Shown here in pieces: positions 24,111-36,557 of a stretch of 64,000 nt of DNA (the stretch's first letter is position 1; each line of letters starts with the position of its first letter). Origin of the DNA: Rutidosis leptorrhynchoides. Its lineage: Eukaryota; Streptophyta; Magnoliopsida; Asterales; Asteraceae. The translations under genes and the position numbers were made by a program. The notes beneath the pieces were generated by a model. The model did no database searches, was not told the origin of the DNA, and was given only the letters and a program-made list of their open reading frames with translations. The stretch lies in the NCBI RefSeq assembly GCF_046630445.1, contig NC_092335.1, positions 628,215,501 through 628,279,500 of the forward strand, given 5' to 3'.

Positions 24111-25471
24111 ACCCCATCATCGCCCTAACCAATTCGAGGAGCGTTTATTCCAATTTTCCATAACATCGTTTTGCTGTGGAGTTATTGGAGTAAATAAAGC
24201 ATCACACAGTGCTATGAACTAATCACAAGATATTCACTTCCTCAATTTCACCTATATACGGAGTATATGTTTTTAATAATTTTTCCCTTAAGTTAATTTT
24301 CAACAAAATTCACATAATTTTGAAATTTAATCCAACGCTTTGGATTTTCGAGAAATCAACTACACGAGAAAATTATTAACAATATGTCCTTTGTCTTTCT
24401 CTAACATTCATAAGACCACATAATTCAAATGAGTCATGTGCAATGGAATAAACAATTTAGTTTACTTTCTACATGATTTTTTGTAGCTTTTTCCTTAGCG
24501 ATGCTTACAAGTGTTAATTTTCACTTTATCACTATCTAGCCAGTAAAACATGGTAGACTAAGATAGAAGTATTGTTAATCAATATGACTAAACTAGTATG
24601 CCATACTTACTTCATTCAAACATATTGAAGTTGTAAGTGAGGAAATTTCATTTAGTTATCACTTAGATAACGATAAAATCATTTAGAATAAAACTAATAT
24701 TAAATGAACTTGTTCTTAAGGAGAACTCAACCGCATTTCGTGAAATCAATAATGAAAACTAATATCACATTTGTTTTGATGAACAATCATGTAAGGATCT
24801 AAATTCGATCATCATCCAAGACTAACTTGTATGAATCTATTTTTCCATATATATCCACTTAATCAAAAACTCTACAAAGATTTCGTTATTCTTTAATAAA
24901 TGGTTTTCCATGTTCAAACATACTATCCACAGAGGACAGGATGCAAACACAAAGTTTACCAACCATGGTAACCATATACAATTCAAAACGAAACTTGATG
25001 TTTTCATTATAAGTAAGGTGCAACGTCATATGCTTCAAACTTTGAGGTAAGAAAATAATGAAATCTTGAACCAATGTTCATGCGTAAGACTTTAATCATC
25101 GTATATCAACCGATGTTGATAATATATATTTAATCGTTAAAGTCAAAACATTACTCAACAACATGATGTGAGTGACAATTTAATTTGTGTAAAGTGTCGC
25201 ACACTTCACACTCCCACTTAATTAGGGATTTATTTTCTTTCTCATATACATTTCTTAAATACGGTAAGAGCATCTTGAGCATCTTGCTCTTCCAAACGCA
25301 TTGGGCATTCATGCTTCTCAATTTTCAAAAATTGTTTATATTTAACTTAAAATCCTCGTTAAGTTAAACAACGTTGTTGGATGTGAAAGCCATGATAGAA
25401 CACAAAGTTCAAATGAGACAGTTTTAAACTGAACCAACGTTCAATACATTAGACAATTATGCAAGACTAAT
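24111..25471 (-). pseudogene. Copia integrase remnant of element C
   Basis: At 24186-24122 the minus strand reads TPITPQQNDVMENWNKRSS. This matches the end of the copia integrase core (consensus TPQQNGV.E..NR), including the region of the catalytic Glu. The rest is unreadable. Element D interrupts the element at 25477. Confidence 0.65.
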
Positions 25472-25476
25472 TAATT

Positions 25477-27478
25477 GTAACAACCCAAACCAATAACCAA
25501 CCGATTACGCGAAACAAATTTTTTTTTTTTTTTTTACAACAGGAGAGTGCGCGGCGCACACAAGCCCCAACAGCTTCTGTCCGGTTTTGTCCATTTTCAA
25601 ATAAAGATCTCCCACTTCCCGACATTTTTAGACGAAACGCTTTTCACAACATGTTCTAATATGAAAAACTCATACGATTCAATCATAAAATGAGTTTTAC
25701 AAAACGGGGCCCACATCGGCCGTTTTACGAGTTTCGTTCAAAACGTACAAGTTCGACCATAAGAGTTTAAATTCCAAACGACACTATGAGCATGGTGTTT
25801 GGGGGTTAAACTACCCAAATCTCGGTCAAACTCCAAAAGATATAACATCCAAAAGCGTCCCCCACAAACCAAGCGGGATCTCTAATCCATACGAATGTCC
25901 TTACCCTTGTCTCCGCCGGAGCATATAAAAAGATAAACAACGAGAGGGTAAGCAAAGCTTAGTGAGTGCAACAATTATACATACACATATATAACCCATC
26001 TATTTGCATTCGCACCCACCAAATACCTCATACGAGAATATAACTCAAATAGCATGCCGTCTTACTCATAATGCTAACAACTCGTACACTATCACAACAT
26101 CACATTAGCATATACACAACACAATATATATATAGCATGCTAAACAATATCCATCAACATAACATGGTTAACCATAACGCTATGGTGCTACCGGTACGTG
26201 GTTCACACCATACGCATTTGAGTCTCACTCTTTTATAGTGCTACCGGCTCGTGGTTCACACCTTGGCGCTACCGGCACGTGGTTCACGCCTCATTTTATA
26301 GTGCTACCGGCACGTGGTTCACACTTGATGCTACCGGCACGTGGTTCACATCCAAATTTTATAGTGCTACCGGCACGTGGTTCACACTTGATGCTACCGG
26401 CACGTGGTTCACATCATAATACTCATCACATACATGTTATGGTACTACTGGCACGTGGTTCATACCATAACATTCACAAATAAACACGCCTTATACATGT
26501 ACGCATAATTATTCCACTCACCTTAAAGATTTGGTGATGGTTTTATCCTTCCGCAAGCTTCAAAGCCAAGTACCTAATGCAATAAGTACTCGATCAACAA
26601 ACAAACTTGTTGGACTAAATACCAACACTTCACTTATGTGTATTTAATGACTTAAATGCATTAAATGCCCCATTTTCACCAAAACCGCCCCTTAAGGGTC
26701 AAGACCATCATTAATCACTTAAAAGCTAGTGATTAAAGTCCAACAACACTAACTATTTCACAATTAGGGTATTTCATACCCATATTTCCCAACTAGGTCA
26801 ATCATTAGTCCTTTGACTAATTTAAAGTCAACACACCCATTTCGGGTCATCCACTAACCCATCTAACACCCATTTACTAATTAACTAGGTGTGCTAGTGA
26901 TTAACTAACCAATTAGGACTCATAAACATCAATTAACACTTTGAAATCCTAGGTTAGTTACCATTGAGTCTTCATGACTCCATCTTACCCAAGAACACCC
27001 AAAATCATTAAATATGGGTTTTATGTTCATCACTATCCCAAAAGTGATTGTCGCATACCGGCCTACCCTAGGAATCAAGATTAGAGATTACCACTACAAC
27101 CACAACGTAGCTAGTGATTAGATGAATGACTTTAATACCCGCACTTTGACCCGAAATCAACTTCTTCCACTTAGATTTGAGCTTTCTCACTCAAGAACTA
27201 TCCTCTCTCTCTAGAATTAAAGTGGAATGGATAAGGTAGTTGATAATGGAGTTATGACTCTCCACAAACAGATCTGGTAGCCTTTAACTCGTCCCCAGGT
27301 AAAATTACCAAAAAGCCCATCCAAAATATCTCATTAAAAGAGCAGAATCCAGCTACAGTAAAGGGTGCGCGGCGGCACTAAGTGCTGGACAGATTCTGAC
27401 TTCAGTTTAATTACACAAAGATACCCACACTCTATGTATCATATATACACTGCTGTACAAAATGATTAGGGTCTTACA
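25477..27478 (-). repeat. Element D 3' LTR
   Basis: TGTAACAACCCAAACC to GGGTCTTACA. It contains an eight-unit minisatellite (26185-26470) and the shared LTR island (25927-25970). GCGCGGCGCAC at 25549 and a decayed counterpart at 27367 lie near the two ends. A patch at about 27042-27072 is unlike both the other D LTR and the G LTR. Confidence 0.93.
26185..26470. repeat. LTR minisatellite with CACGTGG motifs (D 3' LTR)
   Basis: Eight copies of GCTACCGGCACGTGGTTCAC-type units at irregular 25-45 base spacing. Six retain CACGTGG, the G-box/ABRE-like core bound by plant bZIP and bHLH factors. The Leu-Pro-Ala-Arg-Gly-Ser-His repeat ORF over this array is an artefact of the repeat. Confidence 0.88.
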
Positions 27479-28844
27479 ACTCTCCCCCACTTGAATCGGA
27501 GCGCATCCTCGCGATCCAAGCCGCATGACAAGAGGGAAGATAAACTAACACAAACTCTTCGGGCTCCCAAGTAAACTCGGAACCTTTACTACGACGCCAT
27601 TGAACTTTAAAAGTCCTAACTTCTTTATTTCTCAACCTTTTGACCTTCTCATCGAGTATAGCAATCGACTCCTCAACATACTCTAACTTATTGTTTAGCT
27701 TAATCTCATCTAATGGCACCCAAGATGAATCATCCGCAAGACACTTACGGAGATGGGAAACATGAAATGTATTATGGATCCCCGCAAGCTCTTCGGGTAA
27801 TTCCAACCGATACGCAACTTCACCAACACTAGCTAAAACCTTAAACGGGCTACTAAACCGAGGAGCTAACTTTCCCCGTTTTCGAAACGTAATATTACCT
27901 TTCCATAGTGATACCTTAAGCATCACCATGTCACCTTATTGGAATTCGATCATTCATCTACGTTTGTCGGCATACGACTTTTGTCTATCTTGTGCCTTTT
28001 TCAAATAAGCCCGAATCATATCAATCTTGCTATTCATCTCTAAAACCAAATCGGTACTCTCGATTTCCTTTTGTCCCACTTCACCCCAACAAATTGGAGT
28101 TCGACACTTACGCCCATAAAGCATCTCATAAGGTGGCATCCCGATACTAGTATGATAACTATTATTGTACGAGAATTCCACCAAAGGAAAGTGCTCATCC
28201 CAACTACCACCGAAATCAATAATACACGCCCGTAACATATCCTCCAATGTTTGATTCGTACTTTAGGTTTGACCGTCCATTTGAGGATGGTACGTCGTGC
28301 TCAATTTTAATTGTGTACCCATATCTTCATGAAACTTCTCCCAAAACCGAGATGTGAAACGGGTATCTCGATCCGAAATGATAGATATAGGAACCCCATG
28401 TCGAGAGATTACTTCCTTGATAAACAACTTAGCCAAGGTCTCCGAAGATATCGCTTCCCGAATGGGAAGAAATAAAGCACTTTTCGTCAATCGGTCAACT
28501 ATCACCCAAATCGAATCAAATTGGGTTCTCGCCGTCCTAGGTAACTTTGTAATGAAATCCATGGTAATATGCTCCCATTTCCACTTCGGGATTTCTAACG
28601 GTTGTAACTTACCATACGGCTTTTGGTGTTCGGATTTCACTTGCAAACATGTGACGCATTGTTCAACATACTTAACAACATCACGTTTCATGTCTGGCCA
28701 CCAATACTCTTTCCTCAAATCAAGATACATTTTCGTCGCCCGGATGAATAGAATACTTTGACTTATGTGCTTCATCAAGTAGCACTCGTCGATGATCACC
28801 CATTTTAGGCACCCACACTCTTCCTTGAAAAGATAAAAAACCAT
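27474..28844 (-). pseudogene. Element D integrase and chromodomain, broken
   Basis: The first ~35 codons of the 28263-28844 frame are off-frame; true integrase resumes near 28735 after a one-base shift. The zinc-binding Cys pair is in [10 protein letters not shown]. Core motifs include [11 protein letters not shown], with Asp, and IISDRDTRF. Stops follow at 28263 (a Glu in element G), at 27954 (CGA-type to TGA) and just upstream of 27929. The last segment (27474-27929) holds the GPY/F-like region, HVSHLRKCL, and a chromodomain ([19 protein letters not shown]). The frame runs through the polypurine tract and ends on TAA inside the LTR. Confidence 0.9.
27479..27491 (-). other. Polypurine tract of element D
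   Basis: The minus strand reads AGTGGGGGAGAGT, abutting the LTR. It is translated as the last residues of pol (SGGE). Confidence 0.9.
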
Positions 28845-31488
28845 GCGAACCTAAGGTAATAAACTCCGTTTGTCCCACGATTCGTTCCTCATGCTTATTG
28901 TTAACAAACGCTTCGATTTGAGTCTCGCCAAGCTTTACAAGAAAATCGTTAGTAATAATCATGCGTAACGATCCTACTCGTATCGCCGGATGTTGACTCT
29001 TTCGACTTAACGCATCCGCGACCACATTCGCCTTACTCGGATGATAAAGTATTTCACAATCATAGTCTTTCACCACATCCATCCATCTTCGTTGACGATA
29101 ATTCAAATCTCTTTGATCAAAAAGATGTTTCAAACTCTTGTGATCCAAATAAATCGTACACTTGACACCATACAAGTAATGGCGCCAAATTTTCAACGCA
29201 TGCACAACCGCCGCCAACTCAAGATTATGAGTCAGATATCTCGTTTCGTGTTCCTTTAATTGTCGAGAGGCATAAGCGATGACTTTACCCCTTTGCATTA
29301 GAACACACCCGAGCCCATTTAAAGAAGCATCACAATAAACCGTCATGTCTTCTACACCTTCCGGCAATACTAATACCGGAGCTTGACACAACTTCTCTTT
29401 TAACAATTGAAAAGAAATTTCTTGCTCGTTCTCCCAATTAAATCTCGCGTTCTTTATTGTTAACTTCGTCAATGGAGAAGCAATCTTGGAAAAGTCTTGG
29501 ATAAACCGACAATAATAACCGGCCAATCCGAGAAAACTTCGGATTTCCGTAGGCGTAGTCGGTCGTCCCCAACTCTTCACCGTTTCTATCTTCCCCGAAT
29601 CTACTTGAATACCATCTTTGTTCACAATATGGCCAAGGAATTGAACTTCCCTTAGCCAAAATTCACATTTGGAGAATTTAGCATACAACTTCTCCTTTCG
29701 TACCGTCTTCAACACACCCCGCAAATGATGTTCATGTTCCTTCATACTCTTCGAATAGACAAGTATGTCGTCAATGAACACAATTACCGACTTGTCCAAC
29801 ATAGGTTGGCACACTCGGTTCATAAGATCCATGAATGCCGCCGGTTCATTCGTAAGACCAAAAGGCATAACTATAAACTCAAAATGCCCATAACACGTTC
29901 GAAAAGCTGTTTTCTCGATATCTTCCTCACGGACCCGCATTTGGTGATAGCCGGACCGTAGGTCGATTTTAGAGAAATACGTTGCACCTTGGAGTTGGTC
30001 AAACAAATCGTCAATCCGAGGCAATGGATAACGATTCTTGATCGTCACTTTATTTAATTCCCGATAATCGATGCACATCCGCATACTACCATCCTTCTTC
30101 TTTACGAATAAAATCGGAGCACCCCATGGCGAAGCGCTCGGTCGAATAAAACCCTTCTCAAGCAACTCTTGGGTTTGATTTAACAACTCTTGCATTTCCG
30201 TTGGTGCTAAACGATAAGGAGTTTTAGCAATGGGGGTTGCCCCTGGAACCAACTCAATGCGAAATTCAACTTGTCTTTCCGCCGGAACACCCGGTAACTC
30301 ATCCGGAAAAATGTCTTCAAATTCACTTACAACCGGAATTTCACGAATGGATGGTGGCTCATCTCGAGTATCAACAACATGGGCAAGAATAACCATGCCA
30401 CCACTAACAAGGAAACGACGTGCCCGTGCAAAAGTGCATATCGGTACAAGTCTTCTTCGTTTATCACCGTGAATAATTAACTCTCCGCCACTTGGGGTCT
30501 TTACCTGAATAAACTTATCATGGCATGCAATATCGGCTCTATAATGATCGAGCGAATCCATACCAATGACGATATCAAAATCACCCAAAGTCATCAGAAT
30601 GAGATCGATTTTAAAACTTTCAGCACCAAACACAACATTACAATTTTTACACACAACAACCACTAGCCTCGTCTTGCCATCCGCTATTTCAACTTCTACC
30701 GGACAACTTAACTTAACTAGCGGTTTATTTAACTTAGACACAAATCTTGGAGACATAAACGAAAAATTAGCACCACTATCAAAAAGTATCCGTGCCGGAT
30801 TAGAGTTAACCATGAAAGTACCTGAAGCAACTTCATTGGATTGCTTGGCCTCCTCATTCATCATCAAATAGTTGCGACCCCTAGCCGTACCCGCCGCCTT
30901 CTCTAACTTCTTATCATAATCGGTATTCAAATCGGGAAATTCCGGTCTCTTGTTCCCTTCTTTACCACAATTATAGCAAGTAAATTTGTTCGGGGCATTG
31001 GTGCAATCACGAGCCATGTGTCCTTTTTGTTTACAATTGAAACACGTGGGTCCGAAACCCCCGGAAGCACCCTTCTTCACACTATTAACACTTTCGAAGC
31101 CTTTATTATTTTTCTTGTTGGAAAAGTTCGAATGACTTGAACCCTCAAACTTCCTCTTAGAAAAAGAGAAATCACTTTTCCTTGGAACTTCCGGCTCGAA
31201 ACCCCGAGCCAATTTTAATAACTCTTCAAAAGACTTAGCCATTCCCCGACTAATCTTACCCTTCAATTCATCATTCAAGGTACGGTATAAATCTTTCATC
31301 AACTTGTGATCGTCACCAACATATTCTGGACAAAAACGAGTCTTTGCCAAGAAGGTAGACTTGAGAGTAACCAAGTCCACTGGACCTTGTCGCAAATTGT
31401 GCAACTCGTCCCGGATTCTATCAAGGTCGGAAGAAGTTCGATATTGTTTGAAGAATTCCTTCTTAAACTCCTCCCACGTCAAGCTCAT
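28720..31488 (-). pseudogene. Element D gag C-part, protease, RT, RNase H (922 codons)
   Basis: Long open frame. Residues 1-100 are the gag retrotransposon domain ([13 protein letters not shown]). A CCHC zinc knuckle is intact at 149-162 ([14 protein letters not shown]). A second at 171-184 has lost His and the last Cys. The protease site is at 237-240 (DSGA). RT spans about 450-620 with [16 protein letters not shown] and the catalytic FIDD at 571-574. RNase H is at 716-830, beginning CDAS, and carries a THNLEL variant where G has THDLEL. The integrase HHCC start follows to residue ~915, where a frameshift ends the frame. Gag is cut off upstream by a stop. Confidence 0.93.
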
Positions 31489-31524
31489 GCATTGCTCTTC
31501 ACCATATAATTGGATTTTATTATC

Positions 31525-31971
31525 CTACCACAACTTCACCTCTTCTCGTAACATGCTAGAACCATACCTCGCCTTCTTCTTGGGAGGACATTCCGCGGTA
31601 CGAAAAGCTCCCTCGATATCGGAAATCCAACATGTGTTTTTTAACGGATCTCGTACCCCATTAAACATCGGGGGTTGAGCATCCTTGAAATTTTTGTAAT
31701 GGAAGTCTCGCCTTCCATAACCGCCATTACCATCACCCCCTTCACCACGAGGATGAATGTTTCTAGCTTCTAATGCCTCCTCGATCGCAGCATTCATTCG
31801 CTCATTTATCATTTCGGTTACTTGCCCATCAACCGATTCTTGGAAAACCTTTCGGACATCGTCAATAAATTCCGTTTTTAGCCTTTTAAAGATGGCCTCA
31901 ACCTTGGCCGTGAGTTCAACGTCCTCGCTCGTGCCCCCTTCATTGGTATCATGTCCATTTCTCATCTTCAT
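31525..31971 (-). pseudogene. Element D gag N-terminus (148 codons)
   Basis: Starts MKMRNGHDTNEGG about 380 bases after the primer-binding site. It has an amphipathic, probably coiled-coil stretch (ELTAKVEAIFKRLKTEF), then gag-domain motifs (FHYKNFKDAQPPMFNG). The frame ends KLW-stop at 31525-31527, apparently TGG to TAG, and continues in frame to the 922-codon segment. It is therefore the same gene interrupted by one stop. Confidence 0.88.
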
Positions 31972-32335
31972 TCTATAAAATGAAGTAAATTAAATAACGA
32001 ACGAAAAGACATGACATGATATACATGAACACCTCACCGCCCCATCTTGCTCAACAATCATCATACATCGCTTGTTCGACACGATTTGAACCCGTAACAA
32101 TGGTAGCTAATCATTGTTATGCGAGCACGTCGCATTAACTCGCTAGTACAACGTCTATTTCGCTCGATGATTGCAAAAACATAACACAAAACAATTAGCG
32201 CATAGTTAGTTCACCTAAAACTAGGCACTAACCAATCCCCGGTCCGACCCGTCTCCTACAAGTCCCGCATAACGCGCATACACAATAAAGTCTAAGTCTA
32301 GGCACCTATCTCAAGTCGCCTAAATCCCTTAGACC
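31972..32335 (-). other. Element D untranslated leader
   Basis: Non-coding sequence between primer-binding site and gag. It presumably holds packaging signals; none is recognisable. Confidence 0.6.
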
Positions 32336-32350
32336 ATGCTCTAATACCAC
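32336..32350 (-). other. Primer-binding site of element D
   Basis: The minus strand reads GTGGTATTAGAGCAT. It differs from the initiator tRNA-Met complement by one C-to-T change. Confidence 0.85.
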
Positions 32351-32351
32351 T

Positions 32352-34349
32352 TGTAACAACCCAAACCAATAACCAACTGATTACGCTAAACAATTTTTTT
32401 TTTTTTACAACAGGAGAGTGCGCGGCGCGCACAAGCCCCAACAGCTTCTGTCCGGTTTTGTCCATTTTTAAATAAAGATCTCCCACTTCCCGACATTTTT
32501 AGATGAAACGCTTTTCACAACATGTTCTAATACGAAAAACTCATACGATTCAATCATAAAATGAGTTTTACAAAACGGGGCCCACATCGGCCGTTTTACG
32601 AGTTTCGTTCAAAACGTACAAGTTCGACCATAAGAGTTTAAATTCCAAACGACACTATGAGCATGGTGTTTGGGGGTTAAACTACCCAAATCTCGGTCAA
32701 ACTTCAAAAGATATAACATCCAAAAGCGTCCCCCACAAACCAAGCGGGATCTCTAATCCATACGAATGCCCTTACCCTTGTCTCCGCCGGAGCCTATAAA
32801 AAGATAAACTACGAGAGGGTATGCAAAGCTTAGTGAGTGCAACAATTATACATACACATATATAACCCATCTATTTGCATTCTCACCCACCAAATACCTC
32901 ATACGAGAATATAACTCAAATAGCATGCCGTCTTACTCATAATGCTAACAACTCGTACACTTTCACAACATCACATTAGCATATACACAACACAATATAT
33001 ATAGCATGCTAAACAATATCCATCAACATAATATGGTTAACCATAACGCTATGGTGCTACCGGCACGTGGTTCACACCATACGCATTTGAGTCTCACTCT
33101 TTTATAGTGCTACTGGCTCGTGGTTCACACCTTGGCGCTGCCGGCACGTGGTTCACGTCTCATTTTATAGTGCTACCGGCACGTGGTTCACACTTGATGC
33201 TACCGGCACGTGGTTCACATCCAAATTTTATAGTGCTACCGGCACGTGGTTCACACTTGATGCTACCGGCACGTGGTTCACATCATAATACTCTTCACAT
33301 ACATGTTATGGTTCTACCGGCACGTGGTTCATACCATAACATTCACAAATAAACACGCCATATACATGTACGCATAATTATTCCACTCACCTTAAAGATT
33401 TGGTGATGGTTTTATCCTTCCGTAAGCTTCAAAGCCAAGTACCTAATGCAATAAGTACTCGATCAACAAACAAACTTGTTGGACTAAATACCAACACTTC
33501 ACTCATGTGCATTTAATGACTTAAATGCATTAAATGCCCCATTTTCACCAAAACCGCCCCTTAAGGGTCAAGACCATCATTAATCACTTAAAAGCTAGTG
33601 ATTAAGGTCCAACAACACTAACTATTTCACAATTAGGGTATTTCATACCCATATTTCCCAACTAGGTCAATCATTAGCCCTTTGACTAATTTAAAGTCAA
33701 CACACCCATTTCGGGTCATCCACTAACCCATCTAACACCCATTTACTAATTAACTAGGTGTGCTAGTGATTAACTAACCAATTAGGACTCATAAACATCA
33801 ATTAACACTTTGAAACCCTAGGTTAGTTACCATTGAGTCTTCATGACTCCATCTTACCCAAGAACACCCAAAATCATTAAATATGGGTTTTATGTTCATC
33901 ACTATCCCAAACCCTAACCCTTACACAAATTAAAACAAGGAAAATCAAGATTAGAGCTTACCACTACAACCACAACGTAGCTAGTGATTAGATGAACGAC
34001 TTTAATACCCGCACTTTGACCCGAAATCAACTTCTTCCACTTAGATTTGAGCTTTCTCACTCAAGAACTATCCTCTCTCTCTAGAATTAAAGTGGAATGG
34101 ATAAGGTAGTTGATAATGGAGTTATGACTCCCCACAAACAGATCTGGTAGCCTTTAACTCGTCCCCAAGTGAAATTACCAAAAAGCCCATCCAAAATATC
34201 TCATTAAAAGAGCAGAATTCGGCTACAGTAAAGGGTGCGCGGCGCGCACTAAGTGCTGGACATATTCTGACTTCAGTTTAATTACACAAAGATACCCACA
34301 CTCTATGTATCATATATACACTGCTATACAAAATTATTAGGGTCTTACA
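32352..34349 (-). repeat. Element D 5' LTR
   Basis: Partner of 25477-27478 and nearly identical by eye. The minisatellite (33052-33337) keeps CACGTGG in seven of eight units. GCGCGGCGCGC is intact near both ends (32420 and 34237). Shared LTR island near 32800-32845. Confidence 0.93.
33052..33337. repeat. LTR minisatellite with CACGTGG motifs (D 5' LTR)
   Basis: Same array as at 26185-26470, with the first unit carrying CACGTGG where the other LTR has TACGTGG. Confidence 0.88.
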
Positions 34350-36064
34350 TTAATATCTATCCATATATACAAAACACTTTGTCAATAATAAAAGCATGCC
34401 AAATAATAGTTCACGGTAGATCGTGAAGAAAAAGTTCACTATGTTCCCAATTATCGTCCACAAATTCTACCATGAAACTACAATTAACATAATCAATCAT
34501 GCAAAGTTATCTAATTATAGCACATATGCTAATTTCATAAAGGTTCTAATTTTACTAAGAAATTACTTTTAAACGTAAAGAAAGTTTAATTATTACACTT
34601 ATTAATGATTCATGTGTACAATATTTCACTAAGAAATATAAAATAAATTTGGTCCTCGTATAAACTTTTCTTTCTTTTCCTCAATAATTTCTATAACAAA
34701 TATAGAATTACAAAAGAATCATATTAATCGGATACATAACCTCACTTCTTATTAAAACAAAAATAACATGAATCGATTTGGAAAATAAACAAATCAAAAC
34801 GTTGAAATGTTTATTTACACCAAAAAATGGTTAATATATTTAATATTTCACATAGAAATATTTCTTCCAAACTATAGAAGATATAATATTTACTTTCAAA
34901 AAAAAAAAAAAGTTTATCATAATTATTACAAAAATAATTAATTGTTATGATCACAAAGATAATTTGATGAACAAAGAGACGTTACTTCTTTTTTTTTAAA
35001 GTCATACTATTGAAACTCTCAAGTCTCCACAAATCATAAGATTTATGACTACTTAATCAAATACGTGAAACTCTAAAGTCTCCATTAATTACAAGAGTAA
35101 TGACTATTTAGTTAAAAAAAATGTGAAACTCTCAATAGTATCAACAATGGTCTCCATTATTCACAATAATAATGGTCAATTTATTAAAACATTTGGAACT
35201 TTTAATTAACTTCAAAGTTAATATAGTATTTCCTCTTATTGAAACCACGTTCGTAAGCGTGTAGAAATGAATTTCACACTAAAAGCTAAATAATATTGAT
35301 CCATTTCCAATACATAACTCATATGCAACGTAATGAATCACTTAATTCGAAACAATTTTCCATTCTATTTCTATCATCAAATTTTCTATAACAAATATAT
35401 AAATTGAGATAAATAGATTGAGATCATTTATGCATAAAAGATAATGTTCATGAATATATACATCTATTTTTTTTTAAACACAATAAAAATAGATAGATAT
35501 TCATATTAACTATAATATAATACATGTTCTAGCACCTGATCATCATAGCTAATGAAATAATTAAACTATGAAAACACACATATTATCATATAGTTGATCA
35601 TCTATTTGCGAGAATGTATTTAGTTTTAAGGCTACTTATAGCCCATTTCCAACTAGAAATAAATACAGTACACTATTTAAAAAATTAATAAACATGATCC
35701 CATCTTAACAATTATTTAATCTTTTACAAATAAGAATAATACCAATTTGAATCATATATTTCAAAAACAAATGTACTCTTTTTCTAAGGTTTGTCACAAC
35801 TTTGAAGCTAAAAAGACCAATCAAATAATACAGGTCATATATTCTTCCTAATCATCATACGGAAGCATCATTTTCTACGGTTACAAACATAATAAAAGAT
35901 TATGTTAACTAGCAATGTGGGATTTTGATTAGTACATAATGATCACCACCCAAACAGAATATATAATTTTCGTTTTCGCTAACACTTATATACAGTTTGT
36001 TAACATCTCATACAATATCAAAAAAAGAAGAAAAATTAGCATTTTACCAGGAAATAAACATCAC
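34350..36064 (-). pseudogene. Upstream (gag-side) interior of copia element C
   Basis: Lies between the element D insertion and the copia primer-binding site, where gag and protease should be. It is AT-rich, has no open frame longer than a few dozen codons, and I could not recognise a gag motif. Function is assigned only by position. Confidence 0.45.
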
Positions 36065-36078
36065 GGCTCTGATACCAA
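36065..36078 (-). other. Primer-binding site of element C
   Basis: The minus strand reads TTGGTATCAGAGCC, a full match to the initiator tRNA-Met complement, directly next to the 5' LTR. Confidence 0.92.
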
Positions 36079-36552
36079 TGTAGGATTTAGATAGATTCGA
36101 GACATACCCGAAACTAGCAGCGGAAGCGAATATGATCAAGGTTTAGATCACCGCCCGGGAAAGCGATCACCAAAAGGAAGGCTTTCAAATTTCACGGTCT
36201 AAGTTCCTTCGACGATTTGCAATGTTCCACTTGAACAATTATACTCACAATCTCTCAATTTACTTGTATGTTTTTCTCTTGTTAAATTGTGTGTTGAAAC
36301 AAATGAGATGGAGGTACTTATAGAATAGGAGTCAACTACTCCCAACCACTCTCAACCACTCTCAACCACTTCTCAACTACTTCTCAACCACTCTCAACCA
36401 CTCTTATATAATTAGTGTAACTTTTATGGGTTGGTTGTTGATTAGACAGTACAAAACTCTCCAGAAAGTTTGGTTGCAAAGTTTAGTAGTAGTTTAGTTG
36501 ATGAGTGCCACTCAAAAGGTTTGTGGGTGTAAGTAATAATTTATTTCCAACA
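36079..36552 (-). repeat. Element C 5' LTR
   Basis: 474 bases, matching 20690-21163, with the same CAACCACTCTC repeats. Confidence 0.88.
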
Positions 36553-36557
36553 CTTAG

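Larger units (their letters stand above)
25477..34349 (-). mobile_element. Element D: Ty3/gypsy chromovirus (Tekay/Del-like)
   Basis: LTRs of 2002 and 1998 bases flank a 4.9 kb interior. Perfect TSD TTAAT (25472-25476, 34350-34354) lies within copia element C. Domains on the minus strand run gag, zinc knuckle, protease, RT, RNase H, integrase, chromodomain, the gypsy order. The chromodomain at the integrase end marks a chromovirus. The Tekay label is by resemblance. Coding is interrupted by one gag stop, one integrase frameshift and three more stops, so this copy is inactive. It is the youngest layer of this nest. Confidence 0.92.
20690..36552 (-). mobile_element. Element C: decayed Ty1/copia retrotransposon
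   Basis: Two 474-base LTRs (20690-21163 and 36079-36552; TGTAGGATTTAG to TTTCCAACA) are flanked by perfect TSD CTTAG (20685-20689, 36553-36557). The primer-binding site lies at the right, so it reads right to left. About 7.0 kb remains when the nested element D is removed, a normal copia size. No long ORF survives, but integrase and reverse-transcriptase signatures are legible in copia order (integrase upstream of RT). Confidence 0.88.

Noticed and set aside
26185-26470. CRISPR-like array
   Set aside because: Irregular unit spacing, related spacers, no cas genes, and located in a plant LTR.
26238-26483. ORF with repeated LPARGSH peptide, also 33107-33352
   Set aside because: Read-through of the LTR minisatellite; the homologous array in G gives an unrelated peptide.
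28354-28761. 135-codon plus-strand ORF, and others at 30566-30871, 31361-31678 and 54212-54511
   Set aside because: Antisense shadows of gypsy pol and gag; no independent motif.
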